Shown one piece after another: positions 52,862-62,468 of a stretch of DNA of 64,000 bases. This stretch comes from Streptomyces nigra (GTDB lineage: Bacteria > Actinomycetota > Actinomycetes > Streptomycetales > Streptomycetaceae), in contig NZ_CP029043.1 of NCBI RefSeq assembly GCF_003074055.1, positions 2,224,501 through 2,288,500 of the forward strand, written 5' to 3'. How positions within the stretch are numbered: position 1 is the first letter of the stretch; each line of letters opens with the position of its first letter. The position numbers and the translations under genes were made by a program. A model generated the notes under the pieces. The model worked only from the letters and a program-made list of their open reading frames with translations, was not told the DNA's origin and searched no databases.

Positions 52862-53291
52862 AGACTCGGCGCGCCTTCCAGTCACCGCTCGCCAGCGGTG
52901 TGCCGTGGGCGCGCAGCCGGGCGGCGACGGCGGGCGCGGCGACGTACACCCAGGCCCGGACCACTGTGCCGTCGCCGGTGCGCCGCACCTCGCGGGCGAC
53001 CCGCTCGTAGAGGTTGCGCGGGTCGCCCGGGCGGTACTCCTCCAGCCGGTCGAGCGCGGCGAGCAGGTCGGGATAGTCGTCGGGCCGGACGGTGACGAGG
53101 TCGCCCTCGACGGTGCCGGCGCCGGGCTCCTCCACGGCGTACGGGTAGCCGGGGCCGTCGTACAGGAGTGCTCCGCGCAGGCGTCCCGGTTCCTCGGCGA
53201 GGGTGCGGCCGCGCAGCAGCGTGTCGTGGTGGGGCTCGCCGGGGCGCAGGGTGCCGTAGACGAAGAACGGCAGTCGGGGAGAAGGGGTCAC
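52821..53291 (-). CDS. Gamma-glutamylcyclotransferase-fold protein
   Basis: 156 residues, ATG 53289-53291. The GGCT fold is shown by FFVYGTLRPGEPHHDTLL (residues 9-26, the YGTLR loop that binds the gamma-glutamyl carboxylate), GALLYDGPGYPYAVEEPG, VEGDLVTVRPDDYPDLLAALDRLEEY (Glu of the LDxxE catalytic site) and a C-terminal AWVYVAAPAVAARL. These enzymes cyclise gamma-glutamyl amines to 5-oxoproline; bacterial members are often uncharacterised. Its C-terminus overlaps the 3' end of nasA on the other strand by 41 bases. Confidence 0.87.
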   Translation of the reverse strand: MTPSPRLPFFVYGTLRPGEPHHDTLLRGRTLAEEPGRLRGALLYDGPGYPYAVEEPGAGTVEGDLVTVRPDDYPDLLAALDRLEEYRPGDPRNLYERVAREVRRTGDGTVVRAWVYVAAPAVAARLRAHGTPLASGDWKARRVSSGRPSPGAPRTS

Positions 53292-53392
53292 GGAACCGAT
53301 TCTGACCCCTCACACACCTCCACGACCTCACCCTGGCCATGGCATGTGCACGCCCTCTTGAATCTTGGTCACCGCCGAGATCAAGGAGAGCG

Positions 53393-55039
53393 ATGAGCCG
53401 AATACGGCTGTACTTCAAGGGTCCCCGTCCGGCCGCGGCGGGTGTCGCCGTCGCCGTCGCCGCCCTGATGGCCACCGCCCTGTCCCCCACCGCCGGCGCG
53501 GTGGAGACGCCCACCCGGGCCACCGCGCGGAAGAACGCGGCGGCGGTCCTCGCGGACCTCCCGGACGCCCTGGGCCTCACGCCCCGGCAGGACACGACCG
53601 TGCGGGACGTGGTCGTCGACACCGACGGCACCCAGCACGTCCGCTACGACCGCACCTACCGCGGACTGCCCGTCCTCGGCGGCGACTTCGTCGTCCACCT
53701 GGCGAAGGACGGCACCTACCGGGGCGCCTCCCGCGCCACCCGCGAGGCCCTCTCCCTGACCGGCGTCACCCCCCGGATCGCCGCACCGAAGGCCGCCGAC
53801 CTCGCGGCGGGCGTGCTGCGCGCCGCCAACGCCGGGCAGACACTGCGCCGGCTGACCGCCCGGCCGGAGCTGGTCGTCGACGCCCTGCACGGGACGCCGA
53901 AGCTGGCCTGGCGGACCGACGCCGTCGCCCAGGACTCCCTCGGCAACCCGGTCGCCCGCACGGTGCTCACCGACGCCCGCACCGGCGCCCGGATCGACGC
54001 GTGGGACGGCATCGAGACCGCGAACGGCGACGGCAGGTCGCTGTACTCGGGCACGGTCCCGCTCACCACCTCGGGCTCCCAGCCGGCGTACCGGCTGAAG
54101 GACCCGACGCGCGGGAACACGTACACCGGCGACGCCGCGAACAAGACGGACCTGTGCATTCTGACGGTCTGTCTGAACCGCGCCCCGGCCACGGTGTTCA
54201 CCGACGCCGACGACCACTGGGGCGACGGCACCACGGGCGACCGCTCGACGGTCGCGGTGGACGCGCAGTACGGCACGGACGTCACCTGGGACTACTACCG
54301 GGACGTGCACGGCCGCAACGGCATCGCGGGTGACGGCAAGGGCTCGTTCAACCGCGTGCACTACGGCAACAAGTACAACAACGCCTTCTGGGACGACAGT
54401 TGCTTCTGCATGACCTACGGCGACGGTGACGGCACCCAGCTCGGCCCGCTGGTCTCGCTGGACGTCGCCGGGCACGAGATGTCGCACGGCGTGACGTCCA
54501 AGACGGCGGCCCTGACCTACTCGGGCGAGTCGGGCGGGCTGAACGAGGCGACCTCCGACATCTTCGGCACACTGGTCGAGTTCCACGCGGACAACTCCTC
54601 CGAGCCGGGCGACTATCTGATCGGCGAGCGGGTCGTGCGCTCCGGGCTCGGCCGGGACGCTCTGCGCTACATGGACAAGCCCTCGCGGGACGGGCAGTCG
54701 GCGGACTGCTGGGACTCCTCCACGGGACAGCTCGACGTCCACTACTCCTCCGGGGTCGGCAACCACTTCGCGTATCTGCTGGCCGAGGGCAGCGGCGCCA
54801 AGACCGTCAACGGCGTCCGGTACGACTCCCCCACCTGCGACGGCTCCACGGTCACCGGGATCGGCCGGGCCAAGCTCGGCAAGATCTGGTACCGGGCGCT
54901 GACGGTCTACATGACGTCCTCCACGACCTACGCGGGCGCCCGCACGGCCACGCTGAACGCGGCGAAGGACCTGTACGGGACCGGCGGCGCGGAGTACGCG
55001 GCGGTGGCCGCCGCCTGGAAGGCCGTGAACGTGGCCTGA
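53393..55039 (+). CDS. Secreted M4 (thermolysin-family) metalloprotease
   Basis: 548 residues, ATG 5 bases after AAGGAGAG. A signal peptide (about 1-39, AAAGVAVAVAALMATALSPTAGA) is followed by an FTP/PepSY propeptide (VRDVVVDTDGTQHVRYDRTYRGLPVLGGD), which folds and inhibits the enzyme. The mature domain carries HEMSH (H361, E362, H365) and GGLNEATSD with E385 exactly 20 residues after H365, as in thermolysin. The active-site His appears in LDVHYSSGVGNHFAYLLAEG. It is a calcium-dependent extracellular protease autoprocessed after export. Single gene. Confidence 0.95.
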   Translation: MSRIRLYFKGPRPAAAGVAVAVAALMATALSPTAGAVETPTRATARKNAAAVLADLPDALGLTPRQDTTVRDVVVDTDGTQHVRYDRTYRGLPVLGGDFVVHLAKDGTYRGASRATREALSLTGVTPRIAAPKAADLAAGVLRAANAGQTLRRLTARPELVVDALHGTPKLAWRTDAVAQDSLGNPVARTVLTDARTGARIDAWDGIETANGDGRSLYSGTVPLTTSGSQPAYRLKDPTRGNTYTGDAANKTDLCILTVCLNRAPATVFTDADDHWGDGTTGDRSTVAVDAQYGTDVTWDYYRDVHGRNGIAGDGKGSFNRVHYGNKYNNAFWDDSCFCMTYGDGDGTQLGPLVSLDVAGHEMSHGVTSKTAALTYSGESGGLNEATSDIFGTLVEFHADNSSEPGDYLIGERVVRSGLGRDALRYMDKPSRDGQSADCWDSSTGQLDVHYSSGVGNHFAYLLAEGSGAKTVNGVRYDSPTCDGSTVTGIGRAKLGKIWYRALTVYMTSSTTYAGARTATLNAAKDLYGTGGAEYAAVAAAWKAVNVA

Positions 55040-55150
55040 CCGCATGGGAGATGAGCGCGGCCGGCCGGTGCGAAAACGGCTGGCCGCGCCGCTGTGTGCA
55101 CCCGTACCTTGGCGGCGCGTCCCGTCCGTCCGCGTGCCCCGAGGAGCCGT

Positions 55151-56077
55151 ATGCCGTCCCGCCCCGAGTCGCCGCCGGTCCGTATGCACGCCGACGAACT
55201 GGACGTCGACGAGGGCCTGGTGGAGCGGCTGGTCGCCGGGCAGTTCCCGCGCTGGGCGGGGCTCGGGGTGCGGCGCGTGACGTCCGCCGGGACGGACAAC
55301 GCGATGTTCCGCCTCGGCCCCGACCTCGTCGTACGGCTGCCCCGGCTGCCCGGTGGGGCGCGGCAGATCGGCACGGAGCACCACTGGCTGCCCCGGCTGG
55401 CCCCGCACCTCCCGCTCACGGTTCCGGCGCCGCTCGCGCTGGGCGAGCCGGGCGCCGGGTACGGGCTGCCGTGGGGGGTGTACGCCTGGCTGGACGGCAC
55501 CGACGCCTTCGACGCCCCGCCCGCCGATCTCACCGCGGCAGCCCGGGAGCTGGGGCGTTTCGTGGCCGCGCTGCGCTCGGTGGACGCCGCCGGGGGCCCG
55601 CCGTCGTACCGGGGCGGCCCGGTCCGCGCGGGCGACGCGGACGTACGGGCCGCGATCCGTGACCTGGGGGCGGCGGGCGCGCTGGACGCGCGGGCGGCGA
55701 CCGGGGTCTGGGAGGACGTGCTCCGGGTCCCCGACTGGGGCGGCGCCCCCGTCTGGCTGCACGGCGACCTCCTGCCGGGCAATCTGCTGACCTCCTCCGG
55801 ACGGCTCACCGCCGTCATCGACTTCGGCTGCTTCGGCACCGGCGACCCGGCCGCCGACCTCCTGCCGGCCTGGGCCGTCCTCGACGCCGGGACCCGCGAG
55901 GTCTTCCGCGCGGCGGCCGGCGCGGACGACGCCACCTGGGAACGGGGCCGGGGCTGGGCCCTGCGCTTCGGGCTGACCGCCGAGCACTACTACGGCGAGG
56001 TCTGCGGCAACGGCACCAACCCGGTGCTGGCGGCCGTGGCCCGGCGGACGGTGGCCGAGGTGCTGGCCGACCGGTGA
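55151..56077 (+). CDS. Aminoglycoside phosphotransferase-family kinase
   Basis: 308 residues from ATG 55151 after CGAGGAGCC; the earlier ATG at 55094 lacks this site. The kinase-like fold shows VVRLPRLPGGARQI, WGVYAWLDGTDAF, the catalytic loop WLHGDLLPGNLL (H204, D206) and the metal loop VIDFGCFGTGDPAADLLPAW. The group includes macrolide phosphotransferases and small-molecule kinases such as those for homoserine or choline. With no resistance partner gene, I leave the substrate open. It stands between protease and small exported protein genes. Confidence 0.88.
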   Translation: MPSRPESPPVRMHADELDVDEGLVERLVAGQFPRWAGLGVRRVTSAGTDNAMFRLGPDLVVRLPRLPGGARQIGTEHHWLPRLAPHLPLTVPAPLALGEPGAGYGLPWGVYAWLDGTDAFDAPPADLTAAARELGRFVAALRSVDAAGGPPSYRGGPVRAGDADVRAAIRDLGAAGALDARAATGVWEDVLRVPDWGGAPVWLHGDLLPGNLLTSSGRLTAVIDFGCFGTGDPAADLLPAWAVLDAGTREVFRAAAGADDATWERGRGWALRFGLTAEHYYGEVCGNGTNPVLAAVARRTVAEVLADR

Positions 56078-56344
56078 CGCCGGCCCGCGTCACCCGTTCA
56101 CACGCGTGTCCCCCCGGACAACCGAATCGCTTCCGGTGATTCCGCCGCTGCCCCGGTGACCTGCTGAAACGGCGTCCGTGCCGGGCTCACGGGCGGGTCG
56201 TGCGGCACCCGTCCACCCCTCCCCCGGACCGCTCTCGACAAGCGCCCGCGCGCCGCTGCGACTTTCCTCGGAAGGGCAGGGACTCGGCCGAGACGGCGGC
56301 ACATGGGGATGCCGCGGGCCGTGCTCCCACTCGGAGGAGCATCG

Positions 56345-56863
56345 ATGCGACGTACCGCCCGTCTGCTGACCGGGGCCGCGCTGGCCGCCGGTTCCGTGGG
56401 GCTTCTCGTCGGTCCCGCGTACGGCGGTGACAGCGGCGGCCTCGAGGTGTTCCCGTCCTCGGTCGAGCCGGGCGGGGAGGTCACCGTGCACACGGAGTTC
56501 TGCCCGCGGGGCGCCGCCGCCGGTGACGCCAGCGCGGTCGGCGCCGGAACGTTCACGCTGTCGCCCAGCACGCACGACGAGCAGGCGGCCGGCCGGTTCC
56601 GCGTGCCGCCGAGCGCGCAGCCGGGGACGTACGAGATCGTCGCGACCTGCGCGGAGGGCGGCCGGAAGGTCACCGGCGACCTCGAGGTGACGCTGACCGC
56701 GCCGCGCGGGCAGACGCATCCGCGCGGCAGTGTGAAGACGGGGGTCGGCGGCGCGTTCGGCCGCGACCCCGTACAGACCGCGGCCGGTGTGACGGCTCTC
56801 GCCGTCGCCGCCGCGGGCGGTACCTGGCTCCTGCATCGCCGGGCGAGAGGCGACGGGATCTGA
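56345..56863 (+). CDS. Small exported membrane-anchored protein
   Basis: 172 residues from ATG 56345 after GGAGGA; the frame from 56303 is a shadow. A signal peptide (1-27, LLTGAALAAGSVGLLVGPAYG) is followed by an Ig-like beta domain (LEVFPSSVEPGGEVTVHTEFC, RFRVPPSAQPGTYEIVATC) with two Cys for a disulfide. A Pro/Gly/Thr linker and a C-terminal helix (TAAGVTALAVAAAGGTWLL) end in RRARGDG. There is no LPxTG-like motif before the helix, so it is probably membrane-anchored rather than sortase-linked, although a sortase gene follows. Function unknown. Confidence 0.75.
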   Translation: MRRTARLLTGAALAAGSVGLLVGPAYGGDSGGLEVFPSSVEPGGEVTVHTEFCPRGAAAGDASAVGAGTFTLSPSTHDEQAAGRFRVPPSAQPGTYEIVATCAEGGRKVTGDLEVTLTAPRGQTHPRGSVKTGVGGAFGRDPVQTAAGVTALAVAAAGGTWLLHRRARGDGI

Positions 56864-56980
56864 CGGACACCCTCCGCTGTCCGTCCGCCGGTACCGCACG
56901 TCCCCTCCCCCTCCGGGTCCGACGCCCCTCGCGGCCCGGAGGGGGACGAGGGCGGATGAGGAGAGTCTCAGGAGGTACAG

Positions 56981-57636
56981 GTGGCACAGGTGCGCAGTGA
57001 CCGCAGGATGGGCGACGCCGCGATAGCCGCGGTCAGTGTGCTGGCCCTCGGCTGTGCCGTGCTGCTGCTGGCCGACGGCTCCGCCGAGGACGCCCCGCCG
57101 CAGCCGTCGGCGGCGCAGGCCGCCCTCCCGGACGGGCCGGGCGCCGGGGCGCGGGCCGCGGGCACCGCGGCACGGGCCCTCCCCCTTCCCCGCCCGACCG
57201 CATCCGCATCCCCGCCATCCGTGTCGACGCGCCGCTGACCGGTCTGGGGCTGACGTCCTCGGGCAGCCTCGACGTCCCGCCGCCCGAGCGCCCGGGCCTC
57301 GCCGGCTGGTACGAGTCGGGGACGACGCCCGGTGAGAAGGGCACCGCGATCGTCGCGGGCCATGTCGACAACGCCGACGGGCCGGCCGTCTTCTACCGGC
57401 TCGGCGCCCTGCGCAAGGGCGGCACCATCGAGGTGGACCGCCGCGACGGCGGCACGGCCGTGTTCACCGTGGACGCCGTCGAGGTGTACGACGCGAAGGA
57501 CTTCCCGGACGAGAAGGTGTACGGCCCGGCGGCCCGCCCCGAGCTCCGGGTGATCACCTGCGGCGGCGGCTACTCCCGGGCGACCGGCTACCGGGGCAAC
57601 GTGGTCGTCTTCGCCCATCTCACGGGCAGCCGCTGA
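56981..57636 (+). pseudogene. Class F sortase, frameshifted
   Basis: The start is GTG 56981 after AGGAGGTACAG. Frame A encodes an N-terminal membrane anchor (AAIAAVSVLALGCAVLLLADG) and an Ala/Pro linker, stopping at 57236-57238. The catalytic domain runs on in another frame, from about 57181 to the stop at 57636: RIRIPAIRVDAPLTGLGL, TAIVAGHVDNADG (His), ELRVITCGGGYS (Cys), YRGNVVVFAHL (Arg). The switch falls in the run CTCCCCCTTCCCC near 57179-57192 and equals the loss of one base. All catalytic residues survive, so the damage is either recent, a sequencing error in a C-tract, or a -1 slip. Confidence 0.85.
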
Positions 57637-57651
57637 GAACCTTCCGGCGGG

Positions 57652-58434
57652 TCAGGCGAGCCACTGCTCGTACGCCAGCTTCGCCACCAGCGCGAAGACC
57701 ACCGTCAGCAGCACGACCCGGACGAAGCCGCTGCCCTTCTTCAGGGCGGTGCGCGCCCCCAGCGTGCCGCCCGCCAGGTTGAACACGGCCATCACGGCGG
57801 CCAGCTGCCACAGGACCGTGCCCTGCCAGGCGAAGGTCGCCAGCGCCCCGGCGTTGGTGCAGCAGTTGACGATCTTGGCGGTGGCGGACGCCGTGACGAG
57901 GTCGAGGTGCAGCACGGCGGTGAGCGCCAGCACCAGGAACGTGCCGGTGCCGGGGCCGATGAGGCCGTCGTAGAAGCCGATGCCGAGGCCCGCGAGGCCG
58001 ATCGCGGCGAGGACGCGGCGCGGCGACACCGGGCCCGGCGCCGGGGCCGTGCCGAACGCGGGGCGCAGGATGACGAAGGCGCCGACCGCCAGCAGCACCA
58101 CCATGATCACGGGCTTGAGGACCTCGGTGGACATCCCGGCCGCGAAGAAGGCGCCGCCGCTGGAGCCGGCGAGCGCCGCGAGACCGATGCGGACGGCGAG
58201 CCGTACGTCGACGGGGGCCTTGCGGACGTAGGTGACGGCGGCGCCCGTCGTGCCGACGATCGCCACCGCCTTGTTGGTGCCGAGCGCGTACGCGGCCGGG
58301 GTGCTCGCGGGCAGGCCGAGCAGCAGGGCGGGCAGCAGCAGGAGACCCCCACCGCCGACCACGGCGTCGATCCATCCGGCCGCGAGGGCCGCGAGGCACA
58401 GGACGGCGACCATGGTCAGCGATATGTCGGGCAT
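57652..58434 (-). CDS. TauE/SafE-family (sulfite exporter-like) membrane protein
   Basis: 260 residues from ATG 58434. Seven or eight helices with the duplicated TSUP motifs: GWIDAVVGGGGLLLLPALLL followed by YALGTNKAVAIVGTTGAAV, and in the second half GIGFYDGLIGPGTGTFLVLAL followed by SATAKIVNCCTNAGAL. This is the TauE/SafE/YfcA signature. These proteins carry sulfite, sulfoacetate or other organosulfur anions across the membrane. It is divergent from the nitrite reductase operon with about 210 bases between, and its substrate is not clear from context. It converges on the sortase gene. Confidence 0.88.
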   Translation of the reverse strand: MPDISLTMVAVLCLAALAAGWIDAVVGGGGLLLLPALLLGLPASTPAAYALGTNKAVAIVGTTGAAVTYVRKAPVDVRLAVRIGLAALAGSSGGAFFAAGMSTEVLKPVIMVVLLAVGAFVILRPAFGTAPAPGPVSPRRVLAAIGLAGLGIGFYDGLIGPGTGTFLVLALTAVLHLDLVTASATAKIVNCCTNAGALATFAWQGTVLWQLAAVMAVFNLAGGTLGARTALKKGSGFVRVVLLTVVFALVAKLAYEQWLA

Positions 58435-58583
58435 GGTCGAGACCCTAGACAGCCGATGTGTGCACAGTCCACGCACATGAGGGACTTCTGAGCTTCGAGC
58501 GCCCCGCCCCGTCCCCCTCACAACGGCCCCTCACCTGCCCCGTCGAACCCTCACATCCGCACCCCGCCCCTGCTGAGGGCAGC

Positions 58584-58621
58584 GTTCCGCACGGGAAACA
58601 GAAGGGATGCTGCCGGGAAAC
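58584..58621 (+). promoter_or_regulatory. GlnR box of the nitrite reductase operon
   Basis: GTTCC-n6-GAAAC-n6-GATGC-n6-GAAAC: both b-sites (58595-58599, 58617-58621) are perfect and exactly 22 bases apart, with a near-perfect first a-site. This is the published GlnR architecture (gTnAc-n6-GaAAc twice). It ends 23 bases upstream of the first ATG and predicts activation in nitrogen limitation. Confidence 0.75.
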
Positions 58622-58644
58622 ACCCGGCCCGCAGGCTCGTTCGC

Positions 58645-59856
58645 ATGACCTCGAATACGCGTGTGGTGGTGATCGGCGCCGGCCTCGCGGGCGTACGGCT
58701 CGCCCGGCGCCTCGGCGAGCTCGGCACGGACGTGACGCTCGTCGGCGACGAGGAGCACCGCCCGTACAACCGCGTCCTGCTCGCGGAGGTGCTGGCCGGC
58801 CGCTACAGCCCGGACGTCATCGCGCTGCCCGAGCCCGCCGGGCTGGTCCGCGGCCGGGTCACCGGCGTCGACCGCGCGGCCCGCACCGTGCACCTCGCGG
58901 ACGGGCAGTCGATCGGATACGGCACCCTCGTGCTGGCCACCGGCTCCAACCCGGTGCTCCCGCCGCTGCGCGGCCTGTTCACCCCCGACCACGAGCTGCC
59001 GGAGGGCGTCCACGCCTTCCGCACCCTCGACGACTGCCTCGGCCTGTCCAAGGCGGTCCGGCCGGGCGTGCGGGCCGTCGTGATCGGCGGCGGGCTCCTC
59101 GGGGTCTCCGCCGCCCGGGCACTGGCGCTGCGCGGCGCCCAGGTCGTGCTCGCCCAGCAGTCCGAGCGGCTGATGGAGCGCCAGCTCGACCCGGCCGCCT
59201 CCGCGCTGGTCCGGCGGCATCTGACCGGCCTCGGCGTCGAGGTCCACACCGAGCTGCGGGTCCGGGACGTGCGCTGCGTCGGCGGCGCGGTCCGCTCGGT
59301 GGAGATGGCCGACGGCTACGCGCTCGACGCGGACCTGGTCGTCCTGGCCTGCGGTGTGCACCCCCGGGTGGGGCTCGCCAAGGCCGCCGGCCTGGAGGTC
59401 CGCAAGGGCGTCGTCGTCGACGACGAGCTGCGCACCTCCGACCCGCACATCCGGGCCGTCGGCGACTGCGCCCAGCACGCCGGGACGGTGTACGGGCTCG
59501 CCGCGCCCGCGCTGGAACAGGCCGACGTGCTCGCCGAGGCGCTGGCCGGGGACGGCACCGCCCGCTACCTGGGCACCCGCGCGCTGACCCGGCTGACGCT
59601 CGCCGGAGAGGGCTTCTTCGACCTCGCCGCGTTCGGCGAGACCGAACCCCTGCCCGGGGACGACGTCGTCCAGCTGACCGACGCCACGCGCGGCACCTAC
59701 CGCAAGGTCGTCGTCCGCGACGACCGCCTGGTCGGCGGGGTCCTCGTCGGCGAACTCGGCACCGTCGGCGCGCTCGCCCGCGCCTGGGAGGGCGCCGAGC
59801 CGCTCCCCGGCGACGCCCCTCTGCTGCACCTGCTCACCAACGATGGAGGCTCCTGA
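58645..59856 (+). CDS. FAD/NAD(P)-dependent reductase of the nitrite operon
   Basis: 403 residues from ATG 58645. FAD site VVVIGAGLAGVRLARRL (7-23), NAD(P) site AVVIGGGLLGVSAARAL (about 145), LVLATGSNPVLPPLRG and DPHIRAVGDCAQHAG. It resembles the N-terminal part of NirB and the NasB-type electron-transfer subunits. It lacks a 2Fe-2S BFD domain. It probably supplies electrons from NAD(P)H to nitrate or nitrite reductase. Its stop shares one base with the nirB start (TGATG), so the genes are translated together. Confidence 0.88.
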   Translation: MTSNTRVVVIGAGLAGVRLARRLGELGTDVTLVGDEEHRPYNRVLLAEVLAGRYSPDVIALPEPAGLVRGRVTGVDRAARTVHLADGQSIGYGTLVLATGSNPVLPPLRGLFTPDHELPEGVHAFRTLDDCLGLSKAVRPGVRAVVIGGGLLGVSAARALALRGAQVVLAQQSERLMERQLDPAASALVRRHLTGLGVEVHTELRVRDVRCVGGAVRSVEMADGYALDADLVVLACGVHPRVGLAKAAGLEVRKGVVVDDELRTSDPHIRAVGDCAQHAGTVYGLAAPALEQADVLAEALAGDGTARYLGTRALTRLTLAGEGFFDLAAFGETEPLPGDDVVQLTDATRGTYRKVVVRDDRLVGGVLVGELGTVGALARAWEGAEPLPGDAPLLHLLTNDGGS

Positions 59857-62468
59857 TGACGGCCACCCCCGGGGCGACCCCCACGATCGTGCTCGTCGGC
59901 CACGGCATGGTCGGCCAGCGCTTCCTCGAGGCGCTCGCCGAGCGCGGCCTGACCGCCACGCACCGCGTGGTCGTGCTCTGTGAGGAGCCGCGTCCGGCGT
60001 ACGACCGTGTGGCGCTCACCTCCTACTTCTCGGGCAGGACGCCCGAGGACCTGTCGATGACCGACATGGAGTTCATCGAGACGCACGGCATCGAGCTGTA
60101 CGTCGGCGACCCGGCGGTCGCCGTCGACCGCGAGGCCCGCAAGGTCACCGCCCGGTCCGGTGAGGTCTTCGGCTACGACACGCTGGTCCTCGCCACCGGC
60201 TCGTACCCGTTCGTGCCGCCCGTGCCGAACAAGGACGCCGACGGCTGCTTCGTCTACCGCACGATCGAGGACCTGCTCGCGATCGAGGAGTACGCGAAGT
60301 CCCGCGCCACCGTCGGTGCCGTGGTCGGCGGCGGTCTGCTCGGCCTGGAGGCGGCCGGCGCGCTCAAGGGCCTCGGCGTGCAGGCGCACATCGTGGAGTT
60401 CGCGCCCCGGCTGATGCCGGTGCAGGTCGACGAGGGCGGCGGCGCGGCCCTGCTGCGCACCATCGAGGACATGGGCCTCAGCGTGCACACGGGGGTCGGC
60501 ACCCAGGAGATCGTGGTCGACGCCGCCGGTGCCGTGACCGGGATGAAGCTGTCCGACGGCTCCGAACTCGCCGCCGACATGGTGGTGTTCTCCGCCGGTG
60601 TCCGCCCCCGCGACCAGCTGGCCCGCGACTGCGGTCTGACGGTCGGCGAGCGCGGCGGCATCGCCGTCGACGAGCAGTGCCGCACGGTCTCCGACCCGCA
60701 CGTCTTCGCGATCGGCGAGTGCGCCCTGGCCTCCGACGGCCGGGTGTACGGCCTGGTGGCGCCCGGCTACGAGCAGGCCGAGACGGCCGCCGCGACGATC
60801 GCCGAGGACGAGGCGTCCTTCACCGGCGCCGACCTCTCCACCAAGCTGAAGCTGCTCGGCGTGGACGTGGCCTCGTTCGGCGACGCGCACGGCACCGCCG
60901 AGGACTGCCTGGACGTCGTCTACTCCGACTCCCGCGCGGGTCTGTACAAGAAGCTGGTCGTCGGCCGGGACGGCACCCTGCTCGGCGGCATCCTGGTCGG
61001 GGACGCGGAGGCGTACGGCACGCTGCGCGCCTTCACCGGCTCGGTCCCGCCGGTCTCCCCCGAGTCGCTGGTGCTGCCGGCCGGCGCGGGCGCCCCGGCG
61101 CAACTCGGCCCGTCGGCCCTGCCCGACGACGCCGTCATCTGCTCGTGCCACAACGTCACGAAGGGCACGATCCGCGGCGCGGTCACCGAGCACAGCTGCA
61201 CCACCGTCCCCGAGGTGAAGAAGTGCACCAAGGCCGGTACGGGCTGCGGCAGTTGCGTCAAGGTCCTCGGCCAGCTGGTCACCGCCGAGCTGGAGGCGTC
61301 CGGCGTCGAGGTCGACAAGGGCCTGTGCGGCTGCTTCGGGCAGACCCGCGAGGAGCTGTACGAGATCGTCCTCGCCCTGCGCATCACCACCCACCAGGAC
61401 CTGCTCGACCGCTACGGCCGGGACGGCGCACGGGGCGGCGACGGCTGCGAGATCTGCAAGCCGACGGTCGCGTCGATCATCGCGTCCCTCGCCCCCACGA
61501 TCGGCGCCAGCGGCTATGTCCTCGACGGCGAGCAGGCGGCCCTGCAGGACAGCAACGACCACTTCCTCGCCAACCTGCAGAAGAACGGCTCGTACTCGGT
61601 CGTCCCGCGCATCCCCGGCGGTGAGATCACCCCGGAGGGGCTCATCGTGATCGGCGAGATCGCCCGGGACTTCGGCCTCTACACGAAGATCACCGGCGGT
61701 CAGCGGATCGACATGTTCGGCGCCCGCGTCGAGCAACTGCCCCTGGTCTGGGCCCGGCTGGTCGACGCCGGCTTCGAGTCCGGCCACGCCTACGGCAAGT
61801 CGCTGCGCACGGTGAAGTCCTGCGTCGGGCAGACCTGGTGCCGGTACGGCGTCCAGGACTCGGTCCGCATGGCGATCGACCTGGAGCTGCGCTACCGGGG
61901 GCTCCGGTCGCCGCACAAGCTGAAGTCGGCGGTCTCCGGCTGCCAGCGCGAGTGCGCGGAGGCCCAGTCCAAGGACTTCGGCGTCATCGCCACCGCCAAC
62001 GGCTGGAACCTCTACGTCGGCGGCAACGGCGGCGCCACCCCGCGCCACGCGGACCTGCTCGCCCAGGACCTCTCCGACGGCGAACTGATCCGGCTCATCG
62101 ACCGGTTCCTGATGTTCTACATCCGCACCGCGGACCGTCTGGAGCGCACCAGCGTCTGGCTGGAGCGGATCCCGGGCGGCCTGGACCACGTCCGCGACGT
62201 CGTCGTGGAGGACTCCCTCGGCATCTGCGAGGAGCTGGAGTCCCTGATGGCGGCGCATGTCTCGCACTACCGCGACGAGTGGGCCGAGACCATCAACGAC
62301 CCCGAGAAGCTCGCCCGGTTCGTGTCCTTCGTGAACGCTCCCGACACCCCCGACCCGGTCGTCGGCTTCGTCCCGGAGCGCGACCAGATCAAGCCCGACC
62401 TGCCCCTGCTGTCCATCGGCCTGCGTCCCCGCGCCGAAGACGTCCTGGAAGGAAGCGCCCAGCGATGA
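59856..62468 (+). CDS. nirB: Nitrite reductase (NADH) large subunit
   Basis: 870 residues from ATG 59856, after GGAGGCTCCTG. The N-terminal FAD/NADH domain (IVLVGHGMVGQRFLEAL; AVVGGGLLGLEAAGAL) is followed by BFD-type 2Fe-2S domains (ICSCHNVTKGTIRG, KKCTKAGTGCGSC, LCGCFGQ, CEICKP), a ferredoxin-like half, and the siroheme/4Fe-4S domain: CVGQTWC (C-x5-C) and SGCQREC (C-x3-C). It reduces nitrite to ammonium with six electrons from NADH. It needs siroheme from the chelatase encoded at 48.8-49.7 kb. It overlaps nirD by 4 bases. Confidence 0.95.
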   Translation: MTATPGATPTIVLVGHGMVGQRFLEALAERGLTATHRVVVLCEEPRPAYDRVALTSYFSGRTPEDLSMTDMEFIETHGIELYVGDPAVAVDREARKVTARSGEVFGYDTLVLATGSYPFVPPVPNKDADGCFVYRTIEDLLAIEEYAKSRATVGAVVGGGLLGLEAAGALKGLGVQAHIVEFAPRLMPVQVDEGGGAALLRTIEDMGLSVHTGVGTQEIVVDAAGAVTGMKLSDGSELAADMVVFSAGVRPRDQLARDCGLTVGERGGIAVDEQCRTVSDPHVFAIGECALASDGRVYGLVAPGYEQAETAAATIAEDEASFTGADLSTKLKLLGVDVASFGDAHGTAEDCLDVVYSDSRAGLYKKLVVGRDGTLLGGILVGDAEAYGTLRAFTGSVPPVSPESLVLPAGAGAPAQLGPSALPDDAVICSCHNVTKGTIRGAVTEHSCTTVPEVKKCTKAGTGCGSCVKVLGQLVTAELEASGVEVDKGLCGCFGQTREELYEIVLALRITTHQDLLDRYGRDGARGGDGCEICKPTVASIIASLAPTIGASGYVLDGEQAALQDSNDHFLANLQKNGSYSVVPRIPGGEITPEGLIVIGEIARDFGLYTKITGGQRIDMFGARVEQLPLVWARLVDAGFESGHAYGKSLRTVKSCVGQTWCRYGVQDSVRMAIDLELRYRGLRSPHKLKSAVSGCQRECAEAQSKDFGVIATANGWNLYVGGNGGATPRHADLLAQDLSDGELIRLIDRFLMFYIRTADRLERTSVWLERIPGGLDHVRDVVVEDSLGICEELESLMAAHVSHYRDEWAETINDPEKLARFVSFVNAPDTPDPVVGFVPERDQIKPDLPLLSIGLRPRAEDVLEGSAQR

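Noticed and set aside
58435..58644. Riboswitch before the nitrite reductase operon
   Set aside because: The leader after the GlnR box is only 23 bases, too short for an aptamer; the box itself explains the regulation.
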